Source of the DNA: Candidatus Eremiobacteraceae bacterium
Lineage (GTDB): Bacteria; Vulcanimicrobiota; Vulcanimicrobiia; Eremiobacterales; Eremiobacteraceae
Reading direction: 5' to 3'
Length of the DNA: 64,000 bases
NCBI GenBank assembly: GCA_036511855.1
Contig: DATCBN010000044.1
Location: 58,455-122,454, forward strand
In this document: piece by piece, positions 56,123 to 64,000 of the stretch
How positions within the stretch are numbered: the stretch's first letter is position 1
Layout: the number at the start of each line of letters is the position of its first letter
Notes under the pieces: model-generated
The model's input: the letters and a program-made list of their open reading frames with translations, nothing else
What the model was told of the DNA's origin: nothing
The model's database searches: none
Made by a program: the position numbers and the translations under genes

Positions 56123-58744
56123 CGGGCCGGCGGGCACCATGACGCGCGCGTCCAGCGTTTGATTCACGATCGCCTTTAGGCTGGCCACGTGGGCCGCGGC
56201 CAATGCATCGCCATGCCCCGAAGCCGATTGCAACGAGCTCTGCAGATTGACGAGTTCGGCACGAGCGAGCGATTGCGCGTCGAATGGCGTTCCATCGGCC
56301 GGTTTCAGCACGATCTGCGACAACTTCCGCGCATACCACTGCTGCACGCTGCGATGGACTTCGTTCGATGCGCTGCCGGTGCGCAGATCGCGATAGACGG
56401 CGTCTTGCGTCCACGCGAAGAGATCGGACAAGCTCATCGTCGAGCCCGCGGGATACTTGAGCGAGAGGTCGTCGAGGCGCTGCAGCATCGTCGGCTGGAA
56501 TAAGCGGGTCAGCGTACTGGCCTGGATCGTCTCGGCCAACGTCGACACCGGCAGGTCGTGACGCAGCGGCGGATTGTACGCCCATACCGGCTCGCCGAAG
56601 TCGGTCACCCATTCGGTGTAGACCATTTGCCGCAGCGTGTTCTCGGGAAACGAGAACGCCGACGCGCCGAGCAGCCGCCGGTCCAGCAAGTCGAATGCGC
56701 GACGCGCATCGGTGCGAGTGACGGCGGTCAACGGCAGGGGTGCGCCCGGATCGCCGATGTGCGCCCGCGACACGTACTCGCCGCCCACGTAGTGATTGGC
56801 AATCGTCATGCAGCGAGTGATCTGGCGCCAGCCTGCGAAAAACGCTTGTTCCTGCGCATCGTGGGTATCGCTTGCGTGCGTGAAGCGCGTCGGCACTTTC
56901 GCGATCAAGTTGTCGGCGATCTTGATCTGGCCATCGCACCAGGCGATGTTGTCGGTCGAAAGATCGAATTGATTGACGCGCGGATCGATCGCGTGTCCGT
57001 TGGCCCACTGAACGTCCTCGTCCATGTCGAAGCGGTAATACGGGTTCTGCCAGGCTTGCGCCCAGCGCGATAACGTGGGAACCTCAGCTTGCGGGTTCGA
57101 CGCTCCGGCAACCTGCGCATAACCCCAGTGTATGACGTAGTAGTCGTATGGCCCGAGCACGGTCTGGAAGAAGTCGCCTTGCGGCGTTCCGTGGGGCCAC
57201 AGATTGGTGGGCGTGTACTCCATGACGGTGTTCGCAAGACCGTAACGTGACGTGAACGCCTTGTTCTGGAGCTCCTTGGGCGTATACGCCTCCGACGCGA
57301 TGAAGTTGTGCTGCAGCCCCCACTCGTGGCCGGACTCGTGCAGCACGATCGACTTGAGGAAGTCCTGCGTGTACTTCAAGGTCTGCGCATGCGAAAGCGG
57401 CGCATCCATCGCACTGAGCGCGTACAAGCCGAATATGGCCGAGGCGCGCTTTTCCTCGCCGTACTGCTCTTCCGAGCTAAACGGCGTGTCCGATATCTGT
57501 GCGTCGACTGTCGGCGCGATGAAGTCCCGTGCGCTGAGTCCGCCGAAATATAGCAGGTCGGCGTCGATCACGATAGAGGTCTTAAGGATTTGGCCGGTGC
57601 GCGGGTCGAACACGGTGCCCGCTTGCGCGTAGCCGCCGTTGTACGATTGTGTCAGCCAGTGCACGACATTGACGTGGATATCATCGGGATCCCAATTCGG
57701 GTCGGACGGCTGATCGCGGACCACGATCGCATTGCTGATGCCGATCTTTTCGAACGCTTTATTCCACGTGAGCAACGCGTCCTTAATCGTCTGACGGTAC
57801 TCGAACGGGATCGTGTTCGACATGTAGTACACCATCGGATTCGTCGCTTGCGACATTCCCCCCGATGGATTCGATGGCCGGAGATCCCAACGCATGATGT
57901 AGCGCAATTGCCGTGCGCGCGTGAGATCGTCGCCGTAGTTCAGCATGAAGACCGGATAGTAGCCGACGCGATCGTCCGCTAGGCGGGGAGTGTAGGAGCC
58001 GGGCGTCGGCGCCGGCGTGATGTTGTATTTCATCTTGAGCTGAAAACTGCGCGCGTCCACGAGGTTGTCGACCGACGGATCCGGCTGACCGGTCACCCAC
58101 GTCTGGTCGGCTTCGATGATGGCGTTGTCCGGAAGAGATTTGGCATCGCCGAAATACGTCTTTTCGCGATCCAAGTGATACTGCGATTGCGGGTTATCGC
58201 TGATGCCGCGAAGCGCGTCTTCGATATCCGCCACATCGCCCAAGAACGGCGAGGCTTCGATGACGACGTCACCACTCACGCTATCGGTCGCGACGATCTT
58301 CGATACCGACAACATCGACGGCGGAAAATTCTGCGAAATGGCGAGGGCAGCCGGCGAACCGTCGGGCGCCACGAACGACGTGTTGGGGAACGTGATCACA
58401 ACGTCGTCGTCCTTGCGCGAAAATCGCATGATGCGGGCGAATTGGAAATAGGGGTTGCCCGGCGTGACGCCGAGGCCGCCCATGCCGGTTGCCGGCGTGG
58501 ACGTTTCGATGAAGTCGGTGTCGAGCTGCGCCTTGCTCAGTTCGATGTAGACTTTGCCGTCTTTGCGCCACAATGTGAAGAGCCCGTGTTGCGGCGTCAA
58601 GCCATCGATGAAGTTTTGATAGTCACCAGGTGTGGCTGCTGCTGCGGCCGCAGGGGTAGGCGATTGCGCTGCGGCTTGTGCGGCACCGGGCGCAACGAGC
58701 GTGAAACCGAACACTGCGAGAAATGGCAATAAACGGCGGTGCAT
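56120..58744 (-). CDS. Exported zinc-dependent metalloprotease (DUF5117/DUF4953 type)
   Basis: An 874-residue protein with a signal peptide (1-24). The zinc motif 'VLHESGHEWGLQHNF' (near residue 469) is the HExxHxxGxxH signature of metzincin-like peptidases. Supporting family features: 'LWRKDGKVYIEL' at the N-terminus, 'IPFEYRQTIKDALLTWNKAFEKIG' (pieces) and 'VMEYTPTNLWP' after the zinc site. Secreted or periplasmic endopeptidase likely; target unknown. AGGAGA lies 9 nt before ATG 58744. Its stop is within a repeat array. Confidence 0.87.
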   Translation of the reverse strand: MHRRLLPFLAVFGFTLVAPGAAQAAAQSPTPAAAAAATPGDYQNFIDGLTPQHGLFTLWRKDGKVYIELSKAQLDTDFIETSTPATGMGGLGVTPGNPYFQFARIMRFSRKDDDVVITFPNTSFVAPDGSPAALAISQNFPPSMLSVSKIVATDSVSGDVVIEASPFLGDVADIEDALRGISDNPQSQYHLDREKTYFGDAKSLPDNAIIEADQTWVTGQPDPSVDNLVDARSFQLKMKYNITPAPTPGSYTPRLADDRVGYYPVFMLNYGDDLTRARQLRYIMRWDLRPSNPSGGMSQATNPMVYYMSNTIPFEYRQTIKDALLTWNKAFEKIGISNAIVVRDQPSDPNWDPDDIHVNVVHWLTQSYNGGYAQAGTVFDPRTGQILKTSIVIDADLLYFGGLSARDFIAPTVDAQISDTPFSSEEQYGEEKRASAIFGLYALSAMDAPLSHAQTLKYTQDFLKSIVLHESGHEWGLQHNFIASEAYTPKELQNKAFTSRYGLANTVMEYTPTNLWPHGTPQGDFFQTVLGPYDYYVIHWGYAQVAGASNPQAEVPTLSRWAQAWQNPYYRFDMDEDVQWANGHAIDPRVNQFDLSTDNIAWCDGQIKIADNLIAKVPTRFTHASDTHDAQEQAFFAGWRQITRCMTIANHYVGGEYVSRAHIGDPGAPLPLTAVTRTDARRAFDLLDRRLLGASAFSFPENTLRQMVYTEWVTDFGEPVWAYNPPLRHDLPVSTLAETIQASTLTRLFQPTMLQRLDDLSLKYPAGSTMSLSDLFAWTQDAVYRDLRTGSASNEVHRSVQQWYARKLSQIVLKPADGTPFDAQSLARAELVNLQSSLQSASGHGDALAAAHVASLKAIVNQTLDARVMVPAGP

Positions 58745-58941
58745 GCGATCATGTCTCCTGAGCCGGCGAGGGGCGACCGCAACTAATTATTTGGGAGGTG
58801 GGCGCTCGCCTGCTCGGCGGCGCACCAAATCGGGTGGGGCATTGCCGCTCGACCCCCTTTTTAGGCCCGTAGGTGCGCTAAGGGTGGCGTCATGCCGGAC
58901 GGGTGAGATAAACTTAGTGCTTTTTGGTCCCCGAGTGAAAG

Positions 58942-60153
58942 CTACGGGATTTCCAATGGTTCTGAGGCGCCCGCCGAGCACCGGAACGACGCAATCGGAT
59001 TGCTCGAACCTGAGTTTGGATTATCGCCTCCGAGCGCCCAAACATCGCGGACTCCGAGATCCACCACAGAATAGAAACCGCCCGCGCCCAGTTGTGCGCT
59101 TGTGTGGTTCGACCAGTTCACTCCATTCCAATGCATGACCTGAAGCCGAGCGTTGTGATTGGGCGATCCGGGCTTATCGGTTTCGCCCACCGCCCATACG
59201 TCGTTCGGCGCAGATCCTGAAACTGCGCGCAAAGCGTTTGCGCGTTCGAAGTTCGGGCCATCCTCGTTCGGCGTCGCAAATTGCTCCCAATCCCTTCCGT
59301 TCCAATGCGCAGCGAACGTGCGAGTCTGAGACCCGGGATCACCTGTTTTTGGGACGAAGCCAACCGCCCACGCATCGTCAGGACTTCCGGCGAAAACGCC
59401 GTCTATAAGTGCGTTGAGCGCCCCGTATCCGGATGCGATCGCCCAACGCCTTCCGTTGAAATGTTCGATCACGCTTTGTTCGCCTAACACCCAAATATCG
59501 TGATCCGAAGTGCCGGACATTTCTTCCGGTAGGCCAAACGGCAAGAATTTTAGCGGCGCCGCGAATGGCAAAATGTTCCATCGGACGCCATCCCAATGTT
59601 CGGATATTCCCTCGAAGATGGACTTCCCGTTTTCAATATGGCACACTTCGCCGGCGGACCAGACATCCGTCGGAGAAAACGCCTGCATTGCGCTTATGTT
59701 CGGGCCATCGCCTTGGCCAGGACATATCTTGGAAGGCGGAAATCCGGTTGGCATGCGAGTGACGGTCCAGCGGTTCCCATCGAAATGGATCGACTTCGCA
59801 TATTGATCGCTCTCGGATCGAAAAATTGCGTCGATCCAAAGATCGCTATCGGACGTGCCTGTGACTGCGAGCGAGAAAAGCCCGGTATCCGGCGGCGTGT
59901 TGACCGGTATGGTCACCTCCGACCACGCCGACCCGTTCCAGTGCAACAATTCACGGTCGCCATTGTTGGCAGCCCAAATGTCGTTCGCTGATAATGCCAA
60001 AAGTGAAAACGGCGTAGTCGGAGGCGCTCCATCGTTAGGAAGCGGACCCGATTGCCAAAAACAGGTCGCTGCGGCCGGCGACAGAGCACCGAACAAAATT
60101 CCGGCGACCGCCAAACCGGTGATCGCGTTTCGAGTTGCTCGATAAGTGGTCAT
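58942..60153 (-). CDS. Exported beta-propeller-type protein
   Basis: A 403-residue product from ATG 60153 (AAGG about 10 nt before; 60180 is an alternative that overlaps the gene upstream). Signal peptide 'AVAGILFGALSPAAA'. Repeated blades with 'ALSANDIWAANNG', 'VTGTSDSDLWIDAI', 'AFSPTDVWSAGEV', 'GTSDHDIWVLGEQ', 'AGSPDDAWAVGFV', 'SGSAPNDVWAVGET', 'DLGVRDVWALGGD': seven (S/x)xxD-(D/I/V)-W-A motifs, each followed by 'HWNG..W' strands, so a seven-bladed propeller. Function unknown. It lies 10 bp behind the lipoprotein gene. Confidence 0.78.
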   Translation of the reverse strand: MTTYRATRNAITGLAVAGILFGALSPAAATCFWQSGPLPNDGAPPTTPFSLLALSANDIWAANNGDRELLHWNGSAWSEVTIPVNTPPDTGLFSLAVTGTSDSDLWIDAIFRSESDQYAKSIHFDGNRWTVTRMPTGFPPSKICPGQGDGPNISAMQAFSPTDVWSAGEVCHIENGKSIFEGISEHWDGVRWNILPFAAPLKFLPFGLPEEMSGTSDHDIWVLGEQSVIEHFNGRRWAIASGYGALNALIDGVFAGSPDDAWAVGFVPKTGDPGSQTRTFAAHWNGRDWEQFATPNEDGPNFERANALRAVSGSAPNDVWAVGETDKPGSPNHNARLQVMHWNGVNWSNHTSAQLGAGGFYSVVDLGVRDVWALGGDNPNSGSSNPIASFRCSAGASEPLEIP

Positions 60154-60163
60154 GGAGAGCGCC

Positions 60164-61150
60164 TTACGGATCGATGGCAATGCCGTCGGGCAAGCCTACG
60201 GGATTACCCTGCACAGTGCCGATAAGTTTGCCGCTCGGATACGAATATTCGGCGGCATCGTGATTGCGGTAGTCGGCGACGAACAGGTGATGGTCCAGTC
60301 CGCTCAGGGCCATTGCATCCGGCTGGCCGGCAAGGGGAAACGTTCTCGGATTAGGGTTAGGCAGATTGAACGTGTCGGCTATGCCGGCCTGATCAATCGC
60401 CACAAGATTTCCTCGGTCATTGAATTGCATGCCGCCTGGGAATTCGAACACGACGCCGGCTATTCGAGTCTGAGCGCCGCAAACACCGGCCGGGCAGCGC
60501 ATCTTCCAAAGCGCACCGCTCTGATGCTTCGTCACCTCCGTGAAGTAGACTTCGCCATTCTTATTGACGGTGACGTTGTAGCCGTCACGGGATATCGCCA
60601 TCGGAAAATTACCGACGAATGTGCCGCCGTTCGGACCGCCGACCCACGTCGAGATCGAGCCTCGTTCTGTGCGATTCCGCTTGTGGAAGTTGGCGGCGAA
60701 CACAGTGCCATCGGGCGCTACCGCGACGTCGGCAACGTCTTGGACGCTAGGATCCGTGTACGTATTGTATGGTGTCGTTTGTCCTCGGTGATACACCTGG
60801 ACGTTTGCGCCACCGAAGTTTGATACGTAAAGATCGTGAGTCGTCGTCTGCACGACCATCCCGCCCGGCTCACTCAGCCCTGTTGTGATTTGGCCGCAGG
60901 CCGCTTGTCCGGCGAATTGTCCTTTGTAAACGTTTACAGTGTTCACGGCAACATCGGCGACGTACACGATCGTGCCCGTCGCTGGGCACGAGTAAGGTGT
61001 TGCGGATTTATTGCCTTGGCCTATCGCGGTCAAAGCGCCCTGAGGCTTCGGCGCGATCGAAGATGACCCACCGGAGCAGCCGGCGAGAAACGCGATCGCC
61101 GCCGCTACGCTCACCAGTTGAAGAGGAACAAGAATCGGACGACGACTCAT
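60164..61150 (-). CDS. Beta-propeller-like lipoprotein (paralogue of 61629-62675)
   Basis: A 328-residue lipoprotein from ATG 61150 (GGGAGA at 7 nt); lipobox LAGC. Blades show 'TIVYVADVAVNTVNVYKG', 'HDLYVSNFGGANVQVYHRGQT', 'YNTYTDPSVQDVADVAVAPDGTVFAAN' and 'GGTFVGNFPMA' (pieces), nearly line for line with the gene at 61629-62675 and more distantly the one at 14909-15925. Probably a six-bladed propeller on the outer face of a membrane; ligand unknown. Confidence 0.8.
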   Translation of the reverse strand: MSRRPILVPLQLVSVAAAIAFLAGCSGGSSSIAPKPQGALTAIGQGNKSATPYSCPATGTIVYVADVAVNTVNVYKGQFAGQAACGQITTGLSEPGGMVVQTTTHDLYVSNFGGANVQVYHRGQTTPYNTYTDPSVQDVADVAVAPDGTVFAANFHKRNRTERGSISTWVGGPNGGTFVGNFPMAISRDGYNVTVNKNGEVYFTEVTKHQSGALWKMRCPAGVCGAQTRIAGVVFEFPGGMQFNDRGNLVAIDQAGIADTFNLPNPNPRTFPLAGQPDAMALSGLDHHLFVADYRNHDAAEYSYPSGKLIGTVQGNPVGLPDGIAIDP

Positions 61151-61362
61151 GGTATGATCTCCCATTGAGCGACAGCAGCCTGATAGCTTCGACATCGACG
61201 GGTAGTGACCCGCGGACCTCTGCCGTGCAGCGCCTTGCGAATTGCGAGGGAGCCGGAGTTAGCAAGGCGACCGGGGCAAAGCTGTTCTTGCCACTCGAGG
61301 GGAGCGCTTAACCTTTCAGCAAAAGGGCGGCTTCGCCCTCAGATTGCGGAGAACGTGAATCG

Positions 61363-61608
61363 ATGAAAAAAGCTGAAGCTAGGGTCGCGTTTGCGGCGGG
61401 CGCACTTGCCATCGGCGCCGTTGCTATCGGCGCGCTCGCAATAGGAACGCTGGCTATCGGTAAGCTAGTCGTTAAGCGCGCGTCTGTTCTCGACGCGCGC
61501 TTACGCTCACTTAGTGTCGGGGAGCTAACGGTGGGACGGCTGCGTGTCGATCAGCTCACCGTCTCCGGCAGTCTCGAGTTGCCTGACGGCTCGGACACGC
61601 TCTCGTAG
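61363..61608 (+). CDS. Pentad-repeat protein (81 residues), predicted mini beta-solenoid
   Basis: After a short basic start, residues 13-71 follow a strict five-residue rhythm: a Leu, Val or Ala at positions 15, 20, 25, 30, 35, 40, 45, 50, 55, 60 and 65, with Gly two residues before most of them (for example AIGALAIGTLAIGKL, then SVGELTVGRLRVDQL). This equals the A-(D/N)-L-x-x frame of pentapeptide-repeat proteins, with Gly in place of Ala. The first half is hydrophobic and could also pass for a membrane segment. It is convergent with the propeller lipoprotein gene. Function unknown. Confidence 0.6.
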   Translation: MKKAEARVAFAAGALAIGAVAIGALAIGTLAIGKLVVKRASVLDARLRSLSVGELTVGRLRVDQLTVSGSLELPDGSDTLS

Positions 61609-61628
61609 TCCGAGCCGGCCGGCGATTT

Positions 61629-62675
61629 CTAGCGCGTGTGGCCCGGATCTACCGCGATGCCGAAGGTTCCACCGTCCGGATTGCCTTGTACCTTACCGAC
61701 AAGTTTGCCGCCCGGATACAGATATTCGGCGGCATTGTTATTGAGGCCATCGGCTACGAACCAATGATGGTCCAACCTGTTGATGGCCATGCCGGTCGGA
61801 ATGCCGGCGACGGGGAACGTCTTCGGATTAGGATTGGGCAGCTTGAACGTGTCGGCAAAGCCGAGGCCGTCGTTTGCGAGCAGATCGTCGTTGTCGTTTG
61901 ATTCCAGCCCGCCGGGTAAGTTGAACGACACGCCCGTTACTTGAGTCTGGGAGCCGCAAGCGCCGGCCGGGCACGACAGAGAGAACAGAGCGCCGTTGGC
62001 CGTGTTGCCGATAAGGTCGTCGAAGAAGACCGTGCCGTCTTTTTGGACGGTGACGTATTGGCCCTCGCCGCCGTTCGCCGTGGCAAAGTTGCCGACGAAT
62101 TTGCCGCCGTTCGGTCCTCCGATCCACGTCGAGATGGAGCCATTTTCGTTGAAATTTATCTGGACAAGATTTGATGCGATCACCGTGCCGTCTCTTGCCA
62201 CCGTGACGTCGACCGGATCTTGGGCCGTGGGATCGGTATAGGTGTTGTATGCCTTCGTCTGACCGCGGTGAAACACTAGGATGTTCTTACCGCCGTCGTT
62301 TGCCACGTAGAGGTCGTGCGAACCCGGCTCTACGTACAAGCCCCATGGAGCGTTTATTCCCGACGTAAGCCGGCCGCACGGGACTTGACCCGCGAACTTA
62401 CCGACGTAGACGTCGACGACGTTGTTGTTATAGTCTGAGACATATTTGACAGGTCCGTCCGCGGGGCACGTATCAAAACTCTTATAGCGATGGAAGGCGA
62501 CAGAGTTTGGCGAGCGCGCGCCCAATAGTTTCAGAACGACGGGAACGCGATGCGAATCGCTTTGAAGTGACGCCGGCTTCGGCGCGAGCAAAGCCGAACC
62601 GCCGCCGGAACAGCCCGCAAGGAACGCCAGCGCCGCCGCGGCGCCGAGAAATTTGAAGTGACTGAGTCTACGCAT
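61629..62675 (-). CDS. Beta-propeller-like lipoprotein (paralogue of 60164-61150)
   Basis: A 348-residue lipoprotein; GAGGAG lies 7 nt before ATG 62675; lipobox LAGC. Sequence blocks: 'VKYVSDYNNNVVDVYVGKFAGQVPCG', 'HDLYVANDGGKNILVFHRGQTKAYNTYTDPTAQDPVDVTVARDGTVIASN' (pieces), 'STWIGGPNGGKFVGNF', 'HHWFVADGLNNNAAEYLYPGGKLVGKVQGNP'. Same fold and order as 60164-61150. The two paralogues are separated by the pentad-repeat gene. Confidence 0.82.
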   Translation of the reverse strand: MRRLSHFKFLGAAAALAFLAGCSGGGSALLAPKPASLQSDSHRVPVVLKLLGARSPNSVAFHRYKSFDTCPADGPVKYVSDYNNNVVDVYVGKFAGQVPCGRLTSGINAPWGLYVEPGSHDLYVANDGGKNILVFHRGQTKAYNTYTDPTAQDPVDVTVARDGTVIASNLVQINFNENGSISTWIGGPNGGKFVGNFATANGGEGQYVTVQKDGTVFFDDLIGNTANGALFSLSCPAGACGSQTQVTGVSFNLPGGLESNDNDDLLANDGLGFADTFKLPNPNPKTFPVAGIPTGMAINRLDHHWFVADGLNNNAAEYLYPGGKLVGKVQGNPDGGTFGIAVDPGHTR

Positions 62676-62789
62676 TTTGAAGCTCCTCGTTACCGTGTGC
62701 GATGTTGGTCGAGGTGCTTTTTCAGGAAGAAACCGCGGGCCTTTGCCGTGGCACTGTATTGGCAGTCGGCTCCCGCGCCGGCGAGGCGG

Positions 62790-63248
62790 TTAGATCCGAT
62801 AGCGGCCGCGCGTCGCCGCGTTCGCGTCGAGGGTGGCCAAGTCATCGGGGCCAGGCAACTGCGGCCGGTCGCGCTCGGCGTCCACCACGCATATGAATCC
62901 GAACGCATGGTCGCCGTCGTTCACGAATTGGTGCAACGTCATCGGCGGCACGTAGATGTGATCGTGGCCGCGAATCGGGTGCACGGCCTCACCGACGATC
63001 GCGTAGCCGTGGCCGCGCAACGCGGTGACCGAATGCACGTGCTCGTGCCGCTCGAGGCGGGTGTATCCGCCCGGCTCGACCTCGAAGTACCGGACTTCAA
63101 ATCCGCAGCTCTCGGCCGCGCCGCTCGTGATGGTCTGTCGCGAGACGCCGCGGTAGCCCTGTTCGGGCAAATCCACCTGGCCACCGTGATATCCTTGTAC
63201 GTGGACGCCCGCCCACTCGAAGGCTTCGGGTTTGAATTCGTGCTTCAT
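62790..63248 (-). CDS. Cupin-domain protein
   Basis: A 152-residue single-domain cupin. Motif 1 is 'GGYTRLERHEHVHSVTALRGHG' (pieces: HEHVHS, with the metal-binding histidines) and motif 2 is 'PPMTLHQFVND' (His). Three His and no obvious Glu in motif 1. Its ATG overlaps the alcohol dehydrogenase TGA by 4 bp (ATGA), so both are translated together and may act on one sugar or alcohol substrate. Cytoplasmic. Confidence 0.82.
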   Translation of the reverse strand: MKHEFKPEAFEWAGVHVQGYHGGQVDLPEQGYRGVSRQTITSGAAESCGFEVRYFEVEPGGYTRLERHEHVHSVTALRGHGYAIVGEAVHPIRGHDHIYVPPMTLHQFVNDGDHAFGFICVVDAERDRPQLPGPDDLATLDANAATRGRYRI

Positions 63249-64000
63249 TGTGGACCGGGGGCAAGCGATGCTTGCCCTAGTACAGGTTGCCCCGGGTAGA
63301 CGATGACTTTGAGCGCGTCGCGGGCCTCTGCGACCAAGCGGTACGCTTCGGTCACGCCGTCGAGGTTGAATCGATGCGTGAACAACGGCCGCACGTCGAT
63401 TCCGGCCGCCAGAAGTTCAAGAGCTTCGCGCGTGTCGACCGGGCCGGCCGAGTAACTCGTGGTGACGGTCACGTCTTTGAAATAGAAATCGTGCACGGGC
63501 AGAGGCCATTTTTCGTGAGCGGGCAGAGGCGTGAACAACACGATCGTGCCCCCGCGCGCTACACAAGCAGCGGCGCTCTCCATGGCGGCCACGGTTCCCG
63601 GTCCGACGATGACCACATCTGCGCCTTCGCCTCCGGTCGCATCGAGCACACGTTCTTCGAGCCGCCCTGCGGATACGTCGATCGCTTCGCGCGCACCCAT
63701 CCGAGAGGCGCACGCCAGCCTTGAGCGTACATGATCTGCGGCGAGCACGACACCGGCGCCGCGATGGCGCAGCAACGCGACGTGCAATAGCCCCATCACG
63801 CCCAAGCCGAGCACCAGCACGCGATCGCCAGCCCGCAGGCGAGATCGGCGCACCGACTTCACCACCGTCGCCAAAGGTTCGATCAGCGTGGCGGTATCAT
63901 CGTCGATGTCGTCCGGGAGGCGCAAGACGTCCGCGCGCACGTTGTCTGCGGGCACGACGGCGTAGCTCGCCATTCCACCAGGCACAAGTTTGCTCGCGCG
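63245..64000 (-). CDS. Zinc-type alcohol dehydrogenase (MDR family), 5' part beyond window
   Basis: The frame is open to the window edge, so the catalytic N-terminal domain is missing here. Visible are the domain junction 'LIEPLATVVKSVRRSRLRAGDRVLVLGLGVMGLL' (pieces; NAD(P) Rossmann motif G-L-G-V-M-G), 'GGEGADVVIVG' and 'GGTIVLFTPLP'. The pattern is closest to sorbitol/threonine dehydrogenase-like MDR enzymes. The natural end is near 'LKVIVYPGQP'; the following 12 residues come from a repeat copy. Coupled by overlap to the cupin gene. Confidence 0.85.
   Translation of the reverse strand, partial: RASKLVPGGMASYAVVPADNVRADVLRLPDDIDDDTATLIEPLATVVKSVRRSRLRAGDRVLVLGLGVMGLLHVALLRHRGAGVVLAADHVRSRLACASRMGAREAIDVSAGRLEERVLDATGGEGADVVIVGPGTVAAMESAAACVARGGTIVLFTPLPAHEKWPLPVHDFYFKDVTVTTSYSAGPVDTREALELLAAGIDVRPLFTHRFNLDGVTEAYRLVAEARDALKVIVYPGQPVLGQASLAPGPQ
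63259..63283. repeat. REP-like copy inside the dehydrogenase gene
   Basis: GGGCAAGC..GCTTGCCC hairpin closed by TAGTAC, fully inside the last codons of the dehydrogenase, where it is read as V-L-G-Q-A-S-L-A-P. No stop results in this frame, so the gene continues four more codons to the coupled junction with the cupin gene. Confidence 0.9.

Noticed and set aside
55965..57008. 347-residue minus frame ending in several GQASLAL/GQAMLAL-like strings
   Set aside because: It is a shadow of the metalloprotease gene that runs into the repeat array; the repeated peptide is only the translated repeat.
865..63283. Insertion sequences or miniature transposons with a transposase in the window
   Set aside because: No transposase, integrase or RAYT-like gene was found; the repeats are short hairpins without target-site duplications that I can confirm.

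Overview
The window is about 62% GC, densely packed with short intergenic gaps, and carries no rRNA, tRNA, CRISPR array, phage module or transposase that I can see. The envelope looks Gram-negative: there is a TonB-dependent receptor, many lipoproteins with a lipobox, and a haem-protein barrel candidate. GTG and TTG starts and ATGA/GTGA translational coupling are frequent. Gene content (secreted beta-propeller lipoproteins, a carboxypeptidase-regulatory-domain TonB receptor, DUF1800/DUF1501 pair, paired UvrD-RecB nucleases) best fits an uncultured soil lineage such as Candidatus Eremiobacterota (WPS-2). That placement is inference from gene style, not a database match.

Layout. 1-7.6 kb: a partial unknown gene, a minus-strand operon pxpB-pxpC-pxpA (5-oxoprolinase) running on into rimP and a short acetyltransferase, a DUF255 thioredoxin-domain protein and small membrane or unknown proteins. 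7.9-11.6 kb: two related FAD oxidoreductases with an HTH-DUF2087 regulator. 11.7-15.9 kb: secreted DUF1800 and DUF1501 proteins, a small exported protein and a lipoprotein. 16-19 kb: an S1/P1-type nuclease broken by one in-frame TGA, a zinc ribbon, a hydrolase and an HhH-GPD protein. 19-23.5 kb: S53 peptidase, a coupled cupredoxin and c-type haem protein, two tandem paralogues. 23.5-29.5 kb: esterase, two small membrane proteins, an M20 peptidase, a rhomboid-fold protein lacking its catalytic residues, a MocR-type regulator lacking the PLP lysine, and a coupled VanZ-like protein. 29.6-34.7 kb: a DUF2249-CRP regulator, exported proteins and a family 5 solute-binding lipoprotein. 34.9-44.6 kb: the TonB receptor, an Asp-box propeller protein, a Rieske oxygenase, a family 3 solute-binding protein and NamZ. 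44.7-49.5 kb: a two-component system coupled to an exported peptide and a TPR protein, then exported unknowns. 49.6-56 kb: two helicase-nucleases resembling AdnAB. 56-64 kb: a zinc metalloprotease, three propeller-type secreted proteins, a pentad-repeat protein, a cupin and a partial alcohol dehydrogenase.

The most striking signal is non-coding: a REPIN-like palindromic repeat family with two hairpin types (cores GGGCAAGC..GCTTGCCC and GGGTGAGC..GCTCACCC) flanked by GTACTAG or GTAGGAG. It occurs at eleven places. It fills all seven convergent gene gaps longer than about 80 bp and is absent from all six shorter ones. It supplies the stop codon of six genes, encodes the hydrophobic core of one signal peptide, and encodes the C-terminal tail of the alcohol dehydrogenase. 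No RAYT transposase, the expected partner of such repeats, lies in the window.
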